Source: Hydractinia symbiolongicarpus
Taxonomy: Eukaryota; Cnidaria; Hydrozoa; Anthoathecata; Hydractiniidae
NCBI RefSeq assembly: GCF_029227915.1
Contig: NC_079876.1
Span: forward strand, 20,646,001-20,710,000
Length of the DNA stretch: 64,000 bases
Direction of reading: 5' to 3'
Part shown: positions 1 to 12,834 of the stretch, one piece after another
Numbering within the stretch: position 1 is the stretch's first letter
Layout: every line of letters begins with the position of its first letter
Notes under the pieces: generated by a model
What the model was told of the DNA's origin: nothing
The model's database searches: none
What the model saw: only the letters and a program-made list of their open reading frames with translations
Made by a program: the position numbers and the translations under genes

Positions 1-241
1 TATGACCTTTTGCCACATAATAAAAGCCTTACACGTAAATCACGTGGTTCCACGTACTTCCGCAGGTTAACATCGGCCTATTCCTCCTACACTCAATGGA
101 CTATGACGTCTCAAGTCCTTTTCCATCGTCCCATGATCTTACAACGCAGTGAACTACGAGTAGAGGCCTCTAAAGATTGTTATATGGCCTGTTGCGCCTA
201 ATAAATGCTTTACACATAATTCACATGGTTCGACGTGTCTG

Positions 242-2943
242 CGCAGGTTACCATTGGTCTATTCCTTCCACTCTCAATAAACTAAGACGTCTCAAGTCCC
301 TTTCCATCGCGCCATGGTCTTACAACACAGTGAACTACGTGTAGAGTACTCTAAAGTTTGTTATATGGCCGCTTGCCGCCTAATGAAGGCTCTACACGTA
401 AATCAAGTGGTTTCACGTGTCTGCGCAGGTTACCATCCGTCTTTTTCTTGCACTCTCAATGGACTACAACGTCTCAAGTCGTTTTCCAGCGCGCCGTGGT
501 CTTACAGCACAGTGCACTTCGTGTAGAGGCCTCTTAGGGCTTTTATATGACCTTTTACCACCCAATAAAAGCCTTACACGTAATTCACGTGGTTCCACGT
601 GTCTGCGCAGGTTACCATCGGTCTATTCCTTCCACTCTCAATGGACTACGACGTCTGAACTCATTTTCCATAGCGCCATGGTCTTACAACACAGTAAAAT
701 ACGTGTAGAGACCGCTGAAGATTGTTATATGGTCTGTTGCCGCCTAATAAAGGCTTTACACGTAATTCACGTGGTTCGACGTGTCTGCGCAGGTTACCAT
801 CGGTCTATTCCTTCCACTCTCAATGGACTACGACGTCTCAAGTCCTTTTCCATCGTCCCATAATCTTACAACGCAGTGAACTACGTGTAGAGGACTCTAA
901 AGGCTGTTATATGACCTTTTACCACCTAATAAAAGCCTTAAACGCAATACGTGTGGCTCCGTGTGTTAACCCAGGTAAACATTGGTCTAATCCTTCTACA
1001 CTCACTGGACTACGACGTCTGAACTCATTTCCCATCGCGCCATGGTCTTCCAACACACTGAAATACGTGTAGAGGCCTCTAAAGATTGTTATGTGGCCTC
1101 TTGCCCCGCCTAATAAAGGCTTTACACGTAATTCACGTGGTTTGACGTGTCTGCGCAGGTTAGCATCGGTCTATTTCTACCACTCTCAATGCACTACGAC
1201 GTCTGAACTCATTTTCCATAGCGCCATGGTCTTCCAACACACTGAACTACGTGTAAGGCCCTCTAACCACTGTTATATGGCTTCTTACCTCCTAATGAAG
1301 ACCTTACATCTAAAACACGTTGTTCGACGTGTCTGCGCTTGTTACCATCGGTCTATTCCATCCACTCTCCATGGACTACGACGTCTCAAGTCGCTTTCCG
1401 ACGCGCTGTGGTCTTACAACAAAGTGAACTTCGTGTAGAGGCCTCTAAAGACTGTTTTATAGCCCTTTGCCACCTAACAAAAGCCCTACACGTAAATCAC
1501 GTGGTTCATCGTGCTTGCGCAGGTTACCATCGGTCTATTCCTTGCTCTCTCAATGGACTGCGACGTCTCAAGTCCTTTTCCGGCGCGCCGTGGTCTTACA
1601 ACACAGTAAAATGCGTGTAGAGGCCGCTAAAGATTGTTATATGGTCTGTTGCCGCCTAATAAAGGCTTTACACGTAATTCACGTGGTTCGACGTGTCTGC
1701 GCAGGTTACCATTGGTCTATTCCTTCCACTCTAAATGAACTAAGACGTCTCAAGACGCTTTCCATCGCGCCATGGTCTTACAGCACAGTGAACTACGTGT
1801 AGAGTCCTCTGAAGGTTGTTATATGGCTTCTTGCCGCCTAATAAAGGCTTTACATGCAAATCAAGTGGTTTCACGTGTCTGTGCAGGTTACCATGGGTCT
1901 ATTCCTTGCACTCTCAATGGACTACGACGTCTCAAGTCGTTTTCCGGCGCACTGTGGTCTTACAGCACAGTGAACTACGTGTAGAGGCCTCTTAGGGCTG
2001 TTATATTACCTTTTACGAACTAATAAAAGCCTTACACGTAAATCACGTAGTTCCACGTACTTCCGCAGGTTATCAACGACGTCTCAAGTTGTTTTCCGGC
2101 CCCCCATGGTTTTGCAACACAGTGAACTACGTGTAGAGGCCTCTAAGGGCTGTTATATGACATTTTGCCACCTAATAAAAGCATTACACGTAAAACATGT
2201 GTGTCCAGGTGCATGCACAGGTTACCATCAGTCTATTCCTTGCTCTCTCAATGGACTACGACGTCTCAAGTCTCTTTCCATCGCGCCATGGTCTTACAAC
2301 ACAGTGAACTACGTGTAGAGTCCTCTAAAGGTTGTTATATGGCTTCTCGCCGCCTAATAAAGGCTCTGCACTTAAATCAAGTGGTTTCACGTGTCTGCGC
2401 AGGTTACCATCCGTCTATTTCTTGCACTCTCAATGGATTACGACGTCTCAAGTCGTTTTCCAGCGCGCCGTGGTCTTACAGCACAGTGCACTTCGTGTAG
2501 AGGCCTCTTAGGGCTTTTATATGACCATTTACCACCTAATAAAAGCCTTACACGTAAATCACGTGATTCCACGTACCTACACAGTTCACCATCGGTCTAT
2601 TCCTTCCACTCTCAATGGACTACGACGTCTCAAGTCGCTTTCCATCTCGCCATAGTCTTACAACACAGTGAACTACGTGCAGAGTCCTCTAAAGATTGTT
2701 ATATGGCCTCTTGCCACCTAATAAAGGCTTTACACGTAAGTCAAGTGGTTTCACGTGTCTGCGCAGGTTACCATCGGTCTATTCCTTGCACTCTCAATGG
2801 AATACGACGTCTCAAGTCGTTTTCCGACGCGCCGTGGTCTTACAGCACAGTGAACTACGTGTAGAGGCCTCTAAAGATTGTTATATGACCTTTTACCACC
2901 TAATAAAAGCCTTACACGTAAATCAAGTGGTTCCACGTACTTC
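242..2943 (+). repeat. Higher-order repeat, copy 1 (2,702 bp)
   Basis: A block of about 15 diverged monomers that reappears at an offset of 2,702 bp. All open frames inside it recur with identical translations in copy 2, and spot comparisons of the DNA are identical. Individual monomers within the block differ from one another at many positions, so the match is between blocks rather than between neighbouring monomers. Confidence 0.93.
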
Positions 2944-5645
2944 CGCAGGTTACCATTGGTCTATTCCTTCCACTCTCAATAAACTAAGACGTCTCAAGTC
3001 CCTTTCCATCGCGCCATGGTCTTACAACACAGTGAACTACGTGTAGAGTACTCTAAAGTTTGTTATATGGCCGCTTGCCGCCTAATGAAGGCTCTACACG
3101 TAAATCAAGTGGTTTCACGTGTCTGCGCAGGTTACCATCCGTCTTTTTCTTGCACTCTCAATGGACTACAACGTCTCAAGTCGTTTTCCAGCGCGCCGTG
3201 GTCTTACAGCACAGTGCACTTCGTGTAGAGGCCTCTTAGGGCTTTTATATGACCTTTTACCACCCAATAAAAGCCTTACACGTAATTCACGTGGTTCCAC
3301 GTGTCTGCGCAGGTTACCATCGGTCTATTCCTTCCACTCTCAATGGACTACGACGTCTGAACTCATTTTCCATAGCGCCATGGTCTTACAACACAGTAAA
3401 ATACGTGTAGAGACCGCTGAAGATTGTTATATGGTCTGTTGCCGCCTAATAAAGGCTTTACACGTAATTCACGTGGTTCGACGTGTCTGCGCAGGTTACC
3501 ATCGGTCTATTCCTTCCACTCTCAATGGACTACGACGTCTCAAGTCCTTTTCCATCGTCCCATAATCTTACAACGCAGTGAACTACGTGTAGAGGACTCT
3601 AAAGGCTGTTATATGACCTTTTACCACCTAATAAAAGCCTTAAACGCAATACGTGTGGCTCCGTGTGTTAACCCAGGTAAACATTGGTCTAATCCTTCTA
3701 CACTCACTGGACTACGACGTCTGAACTCATTTCCCATCGCGCCATGGTCTTCCAACACACTGAAATACGTGTAGAGGCCTCTAAAGATTGTTATGTGGCC
3801 TCTTGCCCCGCCTAATAAAGGCTTTACACGTAATTCACGTGGTTTGACGTGTCTGCGCAGGTTAGCATCGGTCTATTTCTACCACTCTCAATGCACTACG
3901 ACGTCTGAACTCATTTTCCATAGCGCCATGGTCTTCCAACACACTGAACTACGTGTAAGGCCCTCTAACCACTGTTATATGGCTTCTTACCTCCTAATGA
4001 AGACCTTACATCTAAAACACGTTGTTCGACGTGTCTGCGCTTGTTACCATCGGTCTATTCCATCCACTCTCCATGGACTACGACGTCTCAAGTCGCTTTC
4101 CGACGCGCTGTGGTCTTACAACAAAGTGAACTTCGTGTAGAGGCCTCTAAAGACTGTTTTATAGCCCTTTGCCACCTAACAAAAGCCCTACACGTAAATC
4201 ACGTGGTTCATCGTGCTTGCGCAGGTTACCATCGGTCTATTCCTTGCTCTCTCAATGGACTGCGACGTCTCAAGTCCTTTTCCGGCGCGCCGTGGTCTTA
4301 CAACACAGTAAAATGCGTGTAGAGGCCGCTAAAGATTGTTATATGGTCTGTTGCCGCCTAATAAAGGCTTTACACGTAATTCACGTGGTTCGACGTGTCT
4401 GCGCAGGTTACCATTGGTCTATTCCTTCCACTCTAAATGAACTAAGACGTCTCAAGACGCTTTCCATCGCGCCATGGTCTTACAGCACAGTGAACTACGT
4501 GTAGAGTCCTCTGAAGGTTGTTATATGGCTTCTTGCCGCCTAATAAAGGCTTTACATGCAAATCAAGTGGTTTCACGTGTCTGTGCAGGTTACCATGGGT
4601 CTATTCCTTGCACTCTCAATGGACTACGACGTCTCAAGTCGTTTTCCGGCGCACTGTGGTCTTACAGCACAGTGAACTACGTGTAGAGGCCTCTTAGGGC
4701 TGTTATATTACCTTTTACGAACTAATAAAAGCCTTACACGTAAATCACGTAGTTCCACGTACTTCCGCAGGTTATCAACGACGTCTCAAGTTGTTTTCCG
4801 GCCCCCCATGGTTTTGCAACACAGTGAACTACGTGTAGAGGCCTCTAAGGGCTGTTATATGACATTTTGCCACCTAATAAAAGCATTACACGTAAAACAT
4901 GTGTGTCCAGGTGCATGCACAGGTTACCATCAGTCTATTCCTTGCTCTCTCAATGGACTACGACGTCTCAAGTCTCTTTCCATCGCGCCATGGTCTTACA
5001 ACACAGTGAACTACGTGTAGAGTCCTCTAAAGGTTGTTATATGGCTTCTCGCCGCCTAATAAAGGCTCTGCACTTAAATCAAGTGGTTTCACGTGTCTGC
5101 GCAGGTTACCATCCGTCTATTTCTTGCACTCTCAATGGATTACGACGTCTCAAGTCGTTTTCCAGCGCGCCGTGGTCTTACAGCACAGTGCACTTCGTGT
5201 AGAGGCCTCTTAGGGCTTTTATATGACCATTTACCACCTAATAAAAGCCTTACACGTAAATCACGTGATTCCACGTACCTACACAGTTCACCATCGGTCT
5301 ATTCCTTCCACTCTCAATGGACTACGACGTCTCAAGTCGCTTTCCATCTCGCCATAGTCTTACAACACAGTGAACTACGTGCAGAGTCCTCTAAAGATTG
5401 TTATATGGCCTCTTGCCACCTAATAAAGGCTTTACACGTAAGTCAAGTGGTTTCACGTGTCTGCGCAGGTTACCATCGGTCTATTCCTTGCACTCTCAAT
5501 GGAATACGACGTCTCAAGTCGTTTTCCGACGCGCCGTGGTCTTACAGCACAGTGAACTACGTGTAGAGGCCTCTAAAGATTGTTATATGACCTTTTACCA
5601 CCTAATAAAAGCCTTACACGTAAATCAAGTGGTTCCACGTACTTC
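2944..5645 (+). repeat. Higher-order repeat, copy 2 (2,702 bp)
   Basis: Second, directly adjacent copy of the 15-monomer block. Identity to copy 1 continues for only about nine bases past 5645 and then stops. Both the entry and exit points fall in the conserved CGCAGGTTA segment of the monomer, as expected for unequal exchange between homologous positions of two monomers. Confidence 0.93.
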
Positions 5646-8008
5646 CGCAGGTTAACATCGGTCTATTCCTCCTACACTCAATGGACTACGACGTCTCAAG
5701 TCCTTTTCCATCGTCCCATGATCTTACAACGCAGTGAACTACGTGTAGAGGCCTCTAAAGATTGTTATATGGCCTCTTGCCGCCTAATAAAGGCTCTACA
5801 CGTAGATTAAGTGGTTTCACGTGTCTGCGCAGGTTACCATCCGTCTATTCCTTGCACTCTCAATGGACTACGACGTCTCAAGTCGTTTTCCGGCGCGGTG
5901 GTTTTACATAACAGTGAACTACGTGTAGAGGCCTCTTAGGGCTGTTATATGGCTTCTTACCTTCTAATAAAGACCTTACATCTAAAACACGTTGTTCAAC
6001 GTGTCCGCGCAGGTTACCATCGGTCTAGTCCATCCACTCTCAATGGACTAAGACGTCTCAAGTCGCTTTTCAACGCGCTATGGTCTTACAACACAGTGAA
6101 CTACGTGTAGAAGCACGTAAATCACGTGGTTCCACGTACCTACGCAGTTTACCATCGCTCTATTCCTTCCACTCTCAATGGGCTACGACGTCTCGAATTG
6201 TTTTCCATCACGCCATGGTCTTGCAACACAGTGAAATACGTGTAGAGTCCTCTAAAGATTGTTATATGGACTCTTGCCGCCTAATAAAGGCTTTACACGT
6301 AAATCACGTGGTTCCACGTACTTCCGCAGGTTAACATCGGTCTATTCCTCCTACACTCAATGGACTACGACGTCTCAAGTCCTTTTCCATCGTCCCATGA
6401 TCTTACAACGCAGCGAACTACGTGCAGAGGCCTCCAAAGGTTGTCATATGGCCTCTTGCCGCCTAATAAAGACTCTACACGTAGATCAAGTGGTTTCACG
6501 TGTCTGGGCAGGTTACCATCCGTCTATTCCTTGCACTCTCAATGGACTACGACGTCTCAAGTCGTTTTCCGGCGCGCCGTGGTCTTACATAACAGTGAAC
6601 TACGTGTAGAGGCCTCTTAGGGCTGTTATATGGCTTCTTACATTCTAATAAAGACCTTACATCTAAATCACGTGGTTCCACGTACCTACGCAGTTTACCA
6701 TCGCTCTATTCCTTCCACTCTCAATGGTCTACGACGTCTCAAGTTGTTTTCCATCACGCCATGGTCTTACAACACAGTGAAGTACGTGTAGAGTCCTCTA
6801 AAGATTGTTATATGGCCTCTTGCCGCCTAATAAAGGCTTTACACGTAAATCAAGTGGTTTCACGTGTTTGTGAAGGTTACCATCGGTTGATTCCTTGCAC
6901 TCCCAATGGACTACGACGTCTCAAGTCGTTTTCCGGCGCGCCGTGGTCTTACAGCACAGTGAACTACGTGTAGAGGCCTCTTAGTGCTGTTATATGACCT
7001 TTTACCACCTAATAAAAGCCTTAAACGTAAAACATGTGGTTCCATGTGTTAGCCCAGGTAAACATCGGTCTATTTCTTCTACACTCACTGGACTACGACG
7101 TTTCAAGTCGTTTTCCATCGCGCCATGGTCTTAAAACGCAGTGAAATGCGTGTAAAGGCTTCTAAGGACTGTTATATGGTTTTTTGCCGCCTAATAAAGG
7201 CCTTACACCTAAAACACGTGGTTAGACGTGTCTGCGCAGGTTACCATCAGTCCATTCCTTCCACTCTCAATGGACTACGACGTCTCAAGACGTTTTCCGG
7301 AGCGTGGTGGTCTTACAGCACAGTCAACTACGTGTAGGGGCCTCTTAGGGCTGTTATATGACCCTTTACCACCTAATAAAAGCCTTACACCTAAATCACG
7401 TGGTTCCACGTTTTTCCGCAGGTTAACATCGGCGTATTCCTCCTACACTCAATGGACTACGGCGTCTCAAGTCCTTTTCCATCGTGCCATGATCTTACAA
7501 CGCAGTGAACAACGTGTAAAGGCCTCTAACGACTGTTATATGGCTTCTTACCTCCTAATGAAGACCTTACATCTAAAACACGTTGTTCGACGTGTCTGCG
7601 CTTGTTACCATCGGTCTATTTCATCCACTCTCCATGGACTACGACGTCTCAAGTCGCTTTCCGACGCGCTATGGTCTTACAACACAGTGAACTATGTGTA
7701 GAGGCCTCTAAAGACTGTTTTATAGCCCTTTGCCACCTAACAAAAGCCCTACACGTAAATCACGTGGTTCCTCGTGCTTGCGCAGGTTACCATCGGTCTA
7801 TTCCTTGCTCTCTCAATGGACTACGACGTCTCAAGTCCTTTTCCATCGTCCCATGATCTTACAACGCAGTGAACTACGTGTAGAGGCCTCTAAAGATTGT
7901 TATATGGCCTCTTGCCGCCTAATAAAGGCTCTACACGTAGATCAAGTGGTTTCACGTGTCTGCGCATGTTACCATCCGTCTATTCCTTGCACTTTCAATG
8001 AACTACGA

Positions 8009-9540
8009 ACTACAAAATGTATAGTATATGTAGCTTGCAACTTCAGAAAGCTAACCCCTAAAACCAACATCAACAATATGTCTTCTCTTGCGTCTCTTTA
8101 AAAGTCAGTAAATTAAGTTTTCTCCGATTCCAACATCTTACCCTTGTCAATATACCACAAAGAGGGTTAGCAACACCATTTAAACGTGTTAATAAAAAAG
8201 CAAAACGTCAGTTAAAGTAAAAAATTATTTGAAGAACCATCAGGCAGGATTTTGCATTTCTGCCTCTTTTCGCAGCACTAACCAGAATAGTTGTGAAAAA
8301 TCTGACCATGAAAATTATTTGGGCTATCGAGACAAATGAAAACATGCCAAAAATTTGTCCCTACACAAAGAGCTTCGCTAGCGCCCAGACTTGCGCGGTA
8401 TGAAACTCCGTAATTATAGTAAAGGAAAGAAAGAAAGTTTTTTATAGAGCAAATGCAAAAAAACTGACACAATTGATGAAGAACAAGCGCAGCAAGAGGA
8501 TGTTGTTGTTACTTAAGAAAATCCACAAAGTTCAGCTTCAGCAGATAAAATTGATTTCCAAGAACAAGCAGAGGAAGACTTCGAACTTGAACAGGGACTG
8601 TTTTCTTTCATTATTATTGCTGGTTTCTCACTGTCCAGATTGTGTTTCTGCTGTCAACATTGTTCACTTGCCGTCGAATATGGACTCGCGCACTTTTTCG
8701 AACTAAGATGTGTTTCTTGTGAATGGAAAATCAAGTTCTGTTCCTCAAATCAACGTAGCAGAACTTTTGATTCTAGAACAGATGGATTACCATATCTTTC
8801 AACCTCGTTCCCAGGGCAAATTTTCGCTTTTTTGATATCCGAGACGGCGCGAAAAAATGGCCCTGGGCCAGGCTGGTTAAAATCAGCACGACTCGTGCTG
8901 ATTTTTAATTTATGCAAAATTTGGTCATTTTGTTAAGAATTGCATGCGGACCGCCGAGAACACCGTATTGCTATAATTTATGCAAAACAATCTTGGATCG
9001 AAATCAAGGATAGAGTGTCATTTTTAATCAGAAACAAGTTAGCTAAAGTGTTTTGAGTTTTTGCTTCAAGAAAACATGATTGCAGTGTTGCCTTCGCTTT
9101 TTTTGGCTACAAACAAATTTTAAACATATATTTATTTTAAAGTTTTCAGCCATCTATGCTAGCTAGCTAGCAAAGGCCCAAGACGTACTTTTGTAGCTAC
9201 AAATTTTTTTAATCCAGCAAATACAGCCCTCTGCAGTGTACCCGCGTTTCGAGAGACGAGAGGGAAGGGTATATGAGTCTGTCCTGTGACTTTTGCAAAG
9301 TAGATTATATTTTTCACAATTTTCTTTAACAAATTCTATAAAACATCGCCTATAAAATTGTTCTGTAATTTACCAAACTTTAACGCTAAAATAGTATTGA
9401 CGTCAAAGGAAAGTTAATTAAGATTAGTGAAGCCATTACAGTGCACCTAAAATTTTGAGGCCAAATAACTTGGAAACGAGTTGGTGACGTCAATGTTTTT
9501 TAACTGCGTGGGTAACTAGGGACCACCTGGGACCAATTTG
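8009..9540. other. Non-coding, AT-rich spacer
   Basis: No gene is recognised here. The longest open frames (up to about 98 codons) show no domain and no codon pattern that I can support. The stretch contains GCTAGCTAGC runs near 9165, a perfect palindrome at 8879-8905, and a CTCGTTCCCAGGGC / GGCCCTGGGCC pair near 8804-8870 that may be the ends of a very small inverted-repeat element. Confidence 0.6.
8879..8905. repeat. Perfect 27-nt palindrome
   Basis: AAAATCAGCACGA, one central base, then its exact reverse complement. This 13-bp stem lies directly downstream of the CCCTGGG-flanked segment. It could be a hairpin tip of a small mobile element; there is no gene next to it. Confidence 0.8.
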
Positions 9541-9995
9541 GGTAATTTTCCAAACCTGGGTCCCCAAATCCGTTTCGGAATGAACGGGTTTATGACGTCA
9601 TCAAAAAACCCTTAAACCACAATATTTCCGTAACCGTTGGTCAAAAGTACATGATCCTATACATTTTCTTGATCAGCGTTTCAAGATCTATACGAGGGAG
9701 GCAACAGGTGGTACATGAATTTGTGAAAAAATTTTTACTGACGTCAGCACAATTTTTAAACACTTATATCTCTTTTTGCGTTCCTCGAAAACATATCATC
9801 CTACACATTATTTTGATCAGCGTGATTCAACCTCTACACATTACAATAAAATAATAAAATAAATTTCTCTAACTTTTTTGGGATTTTTACTGCTGACGTC
9901 AGCAAAACATCTAAAACAACCTATTTTTCTATTGCCCATCTGCCTAAGTGGATTTCTCCACGGGCCTTATCGACTGGTCTCTATAATAATAGCCG
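9541..9995 (+). repeat. Left long inverted repeat
   Basis: Pairs with 12835-13312. It carries three TGACGTCA or GCTGACGTCAGC palindromes at about 9593, 9739 and 9893, spaced roughly 150 bp apart. Near its inner end is a small hairpin, GTGGATTTCTCCACGGG (about 9948-9965). Another copy of this inner segment lies at about 11153-11185, inside the element. Confidence 0.75.
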
Positions 9996-11074
9996 TATTT
10001 TGTGTGTTCAAAAGGGTTACCGATATTCCTTTGATCTTTCCGCGAATTTTTAAAAATCAGGGGGTTGTTTAATTAAAAACGTTATTATTGATTAAAATAA
10101 ATTTAAGAAATTAATTTATTTCCCTACATGATTTAATTATTTTAATTGATAAACTTCTAATTTAAAAAACAAATTAAGTGATTAAAATAAATTCATTATT
10201 TAAATGCGCCTTTTTTATTAATAATTTGCCCCCTGATCTAGCTAGCTAGAACCTTACTTATTCCACCATTTATTTTTGTGTTGAGACTGTAGCCATTTAG
10301 CTAGCTCCTATCTTTGGCTAGAAGTGAGAGTATAAAAATGCAGTTTGGCTACAATAATATTGTTAAACAATAAGTGTTATGCTATAAATGCAGTTAGCTA
10401 AGTTATTTTTTCCTGAAAACTTTTTGTGCAAATAAAATGACTGACAGATTATTTTAGCTGAACCGGTAATGAGCTGTTCCCGGTGTTTTCATTAAAACCG
10501 AAGTTGCAATGAAGTTTTTTTGAAAAGGGGTATTACGCCTATACGCCTGTTCAACTCTGTTTAACTGTACTAAGCGGTTAGCTCAGTGTTAACACAACAG
10601 ACTGTTGTTTTTGGTAAAGGCTGTTAAGCCCATGCGCATTTACAATGTGGTTGACCTGTACTAAGGGGTCAACCCAATGTGACAATTCATTTTCAAACTT
10701 TCTCGGTAATCACACCTGTACGGATGTGCAACAATGTTTACCTGGAATAACCGCACAGCCCTGTTGTGTTTTTTAAACAGAGTCTGTGAGAAGGTTTTTT
10801 CACAAACACTTATTCCGCAAAATAAAATAATATTGACTGATTGTTTTTGCTATGATGGGGTCCCGACTGTTGTTTGTAAACTGTGTTTTTATTTCAGCTA
10901 TCGTTGCGGGGAATATTTTTTGAAAAATATGTTACAGTCGCAAGACTATAATGGTGTACTTAATTTACGAAATACTGTATACCTGTACTAAAGCGCTCCA
11001 CCTGATCATGTGGCACAGTTTACGGCTCTTATTAAGCGCTCCACAGAGTGTTAAACGTCAGATCGCACCTTGAC

Positions 11075-11114
11075 TTTGGCTTACCCCGGCGTTTCGACAC
11101 CGGGGTAAGCCAAA
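11075..11114. repeat. GC-rich hairpin
   Basis: A perfect 15-bp stem (TTTGGCTTACCCCGG and its complement) encloses a 10-base loop at 11090-11099. It is followed by a second, 7-bp hairpin CCCGTGG/CCACGGG at 11153-11172. Both lie inside the long-inverted-repeat element just upstream of its coding remnant; their function is unknown. Confidence 0.8.
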
Positions 11115-11218
11115 CGCAGATACGCTTAAGTGGTATAAAAAGGATGGGCGCACCCGTGGATTTTTCCACGGGCCATCGACTGGTAACATAAAATGATGGA
11201 GCATTAGGACTTTACCCT

Positions 11219-11422
11219 GTGTTTCTAAAATCTGGGATAGACATTGGGTATTTCACAAAAATTTTAAGTCAAAAGTGTGATATCAAGCGTATCAAGCACG
11301 CTAACCGAAAGTCCACTGAGAAGTGTAATAACAGACGTAAACGCCTTAGAGGTATAAAGAAAGGATTTAAGGATAAGGAGGAGCAGGAGGAAGGACAAGT
11401 GTATGGTTATGGACGATTTTGA
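11219..11422 (+). pseudogene. Transposase-like C-terminal remnant
   Basis: A 67-codon open frame without an ATG start. It is strongly basic in the middle (KSTEKCNNRRKRLR, then KKGFKDKEEQEEG) and ends in YGYGRF. A basic, charged tail ending in an aromatic Gly-x-Phe motif resembles the C-terminus of large transposase-type proteins common in cnidarian genomes; this is a recollection of style, not a domain hit. It is the only coding-like piece inside the long-inverted-repeat element, and nothing upstream encodes a DDE or other catalytic domain. It is probably the last fragment of a transposase that has otherwise been lost. Confidence 0.3.
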
Positions 11423-12834
11423 GCTTGTTTTATGGCATGAATTTATACCTTATATTATATATTAAACTTTACTCGCATTTTTCTCAAAAGTGATTTTTTC
11501 AATATTTTTCGCACTCTTAGAAAACATAACTTCTGATATAATTGAGGTATTGAGCTGAAATTTTGCATGATGGTAGCTGAATATATTGTGATGTGGCCTA
11601 TGAAGCAGATTTTTCAAAAATAATTTATTTCTGATAATATTGTACTTTATTTGACCAGTGGTTTTAGAAAATTGAAAAATCTGTTCCATAGGCCACGTGC
11701 TAAAAGTCATAAAGAACATTTCTGGAAAGTTCATCTTGTTTTGACCATTTTTGATCGAGTTATTTAATCTAAAAGAAGGTTTAGAAAAAGGCCCATTTTT
11801 CGCTTAAATATGCGCATAAATTATGACGTCATCATTCAATTTTTTTAAATTTGTGATTGTTCAGAGTTTTTTATTAATAGGTATCACTATACCTTATTGG
11901 GTTATCTTCATTTTTTTTAAAAAAGTGCCTTTTCCCCTGGTGCCACCTTAATGATAAACAAGAATTAAATATATAAATAAGACTAAATAAGACGTGATTG
12001 ATTTGCGTTTTTTTTTAACTTAGCCGAATTCCCGTGGATCCACTGAATCTCTCATTGAGTCGATATGATGGATGCCAAATAAAAACATAGAACACAGTAA
12101 TTTAAATTTTTAAAAGTCACAATTTGCTTTATTCTATATCTATAACCGCTGAAACAAAACGTTTAAAAATATAAGCAGGTCATGCAACAAAATAAAAATT
12201 AAATGAAATAAAAATTCAAAAGACCTAACACAATCGAAGGTGTCTAACAACAGTTATGTAAAAAGCTAAATCTGTTAAAACTATATACTTGCTTTGCCAT
12301 GCCAGAAGTACACCAGGGACAGAAGTACAGTTTCTAATGCAGCATACCAAATTAGCTATTTAGTCTATTGCATACAGCAACCCTCCCAATGCGCAAACGT
12401 GCCGTGCATGAGAATAATGCAGTGTTTTTGAATTTAAGAATCGAATAATATTTCAAACGGTAACGTAACAGATGTAAACATTGATTTAAAAACCAGTAAC
12501 AACGGAAAAATTACTTTTTATAGTTTATAAAATCTTATCTAGGATATACACCGTGTATTTTAAAAGAATTATTCCGTTTCAGCCTTAATTTTCTTAACTC
12601 TCTTGACAAATACTATTCTTATTGTTCCTAATATATTTTCAGCAGGGCTATGGCCTAAAAATATACATATGAAATGGCTTAATAAAATAAAGCTTGCTAT
12701 ATGTTGTTGACTATAGCTATTGACAATTTTTTTTATATTTAGAACAAACAAACAAGGTTACACATATTCTGACCTTCTGACCCATTGTTTAAAATATATC
12801 TATTCTTACAAAAAAAGATTGTTGAAAAATACTA

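Larger units (their letters stand above)
1..8008. repeat. Satellite array A, about 182-bp monomer
   Basis: About 44 head-to-tail copies of a monomer of roughly 182 bp fill this stretch and continue beyond the window start. Each monomer repeats the same landmarks: CCTAATAAAGGC, then CACGTAAATCACGTGG, CGCAGGTTACCATCGG, CTCAATGGACTACGACGTC and GTGTAGAGGCCTCTAAAG. One monomer per higher-order unit is shortened near 2070-2090. Because 182 is not a multiple of three, open frames drift from monomer to monomer and give many overlapping 70-157-codon ORFs; these are by-products, not genes. The array ends abruptly near 8008, after which the sequence is unique and AT-rich. Confidence 0.97.

Noticed and set aside
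1-8008. Possible CRISPR-like array
   Set aside because: Monomers are about 182 bp and repeat along their whole length with no unique spacers; this is satellite DNA.
10-8101. Many 70-157-codon ORFs with repeating motifs such as MVLQHSELRVE
   Set aside because: They are frames read through the 182-bp satellite; phase drifts with each monomer, several frames are open at once and there is no non-repeat homology.
10568-10620. GCGGTTAGCTCAGTGTTAAC resembling a tRNA A box
   Set aside because: No matching B box, anticodon arm or acceptor stem could be found; probably a chance match or a very decayed SINE head.
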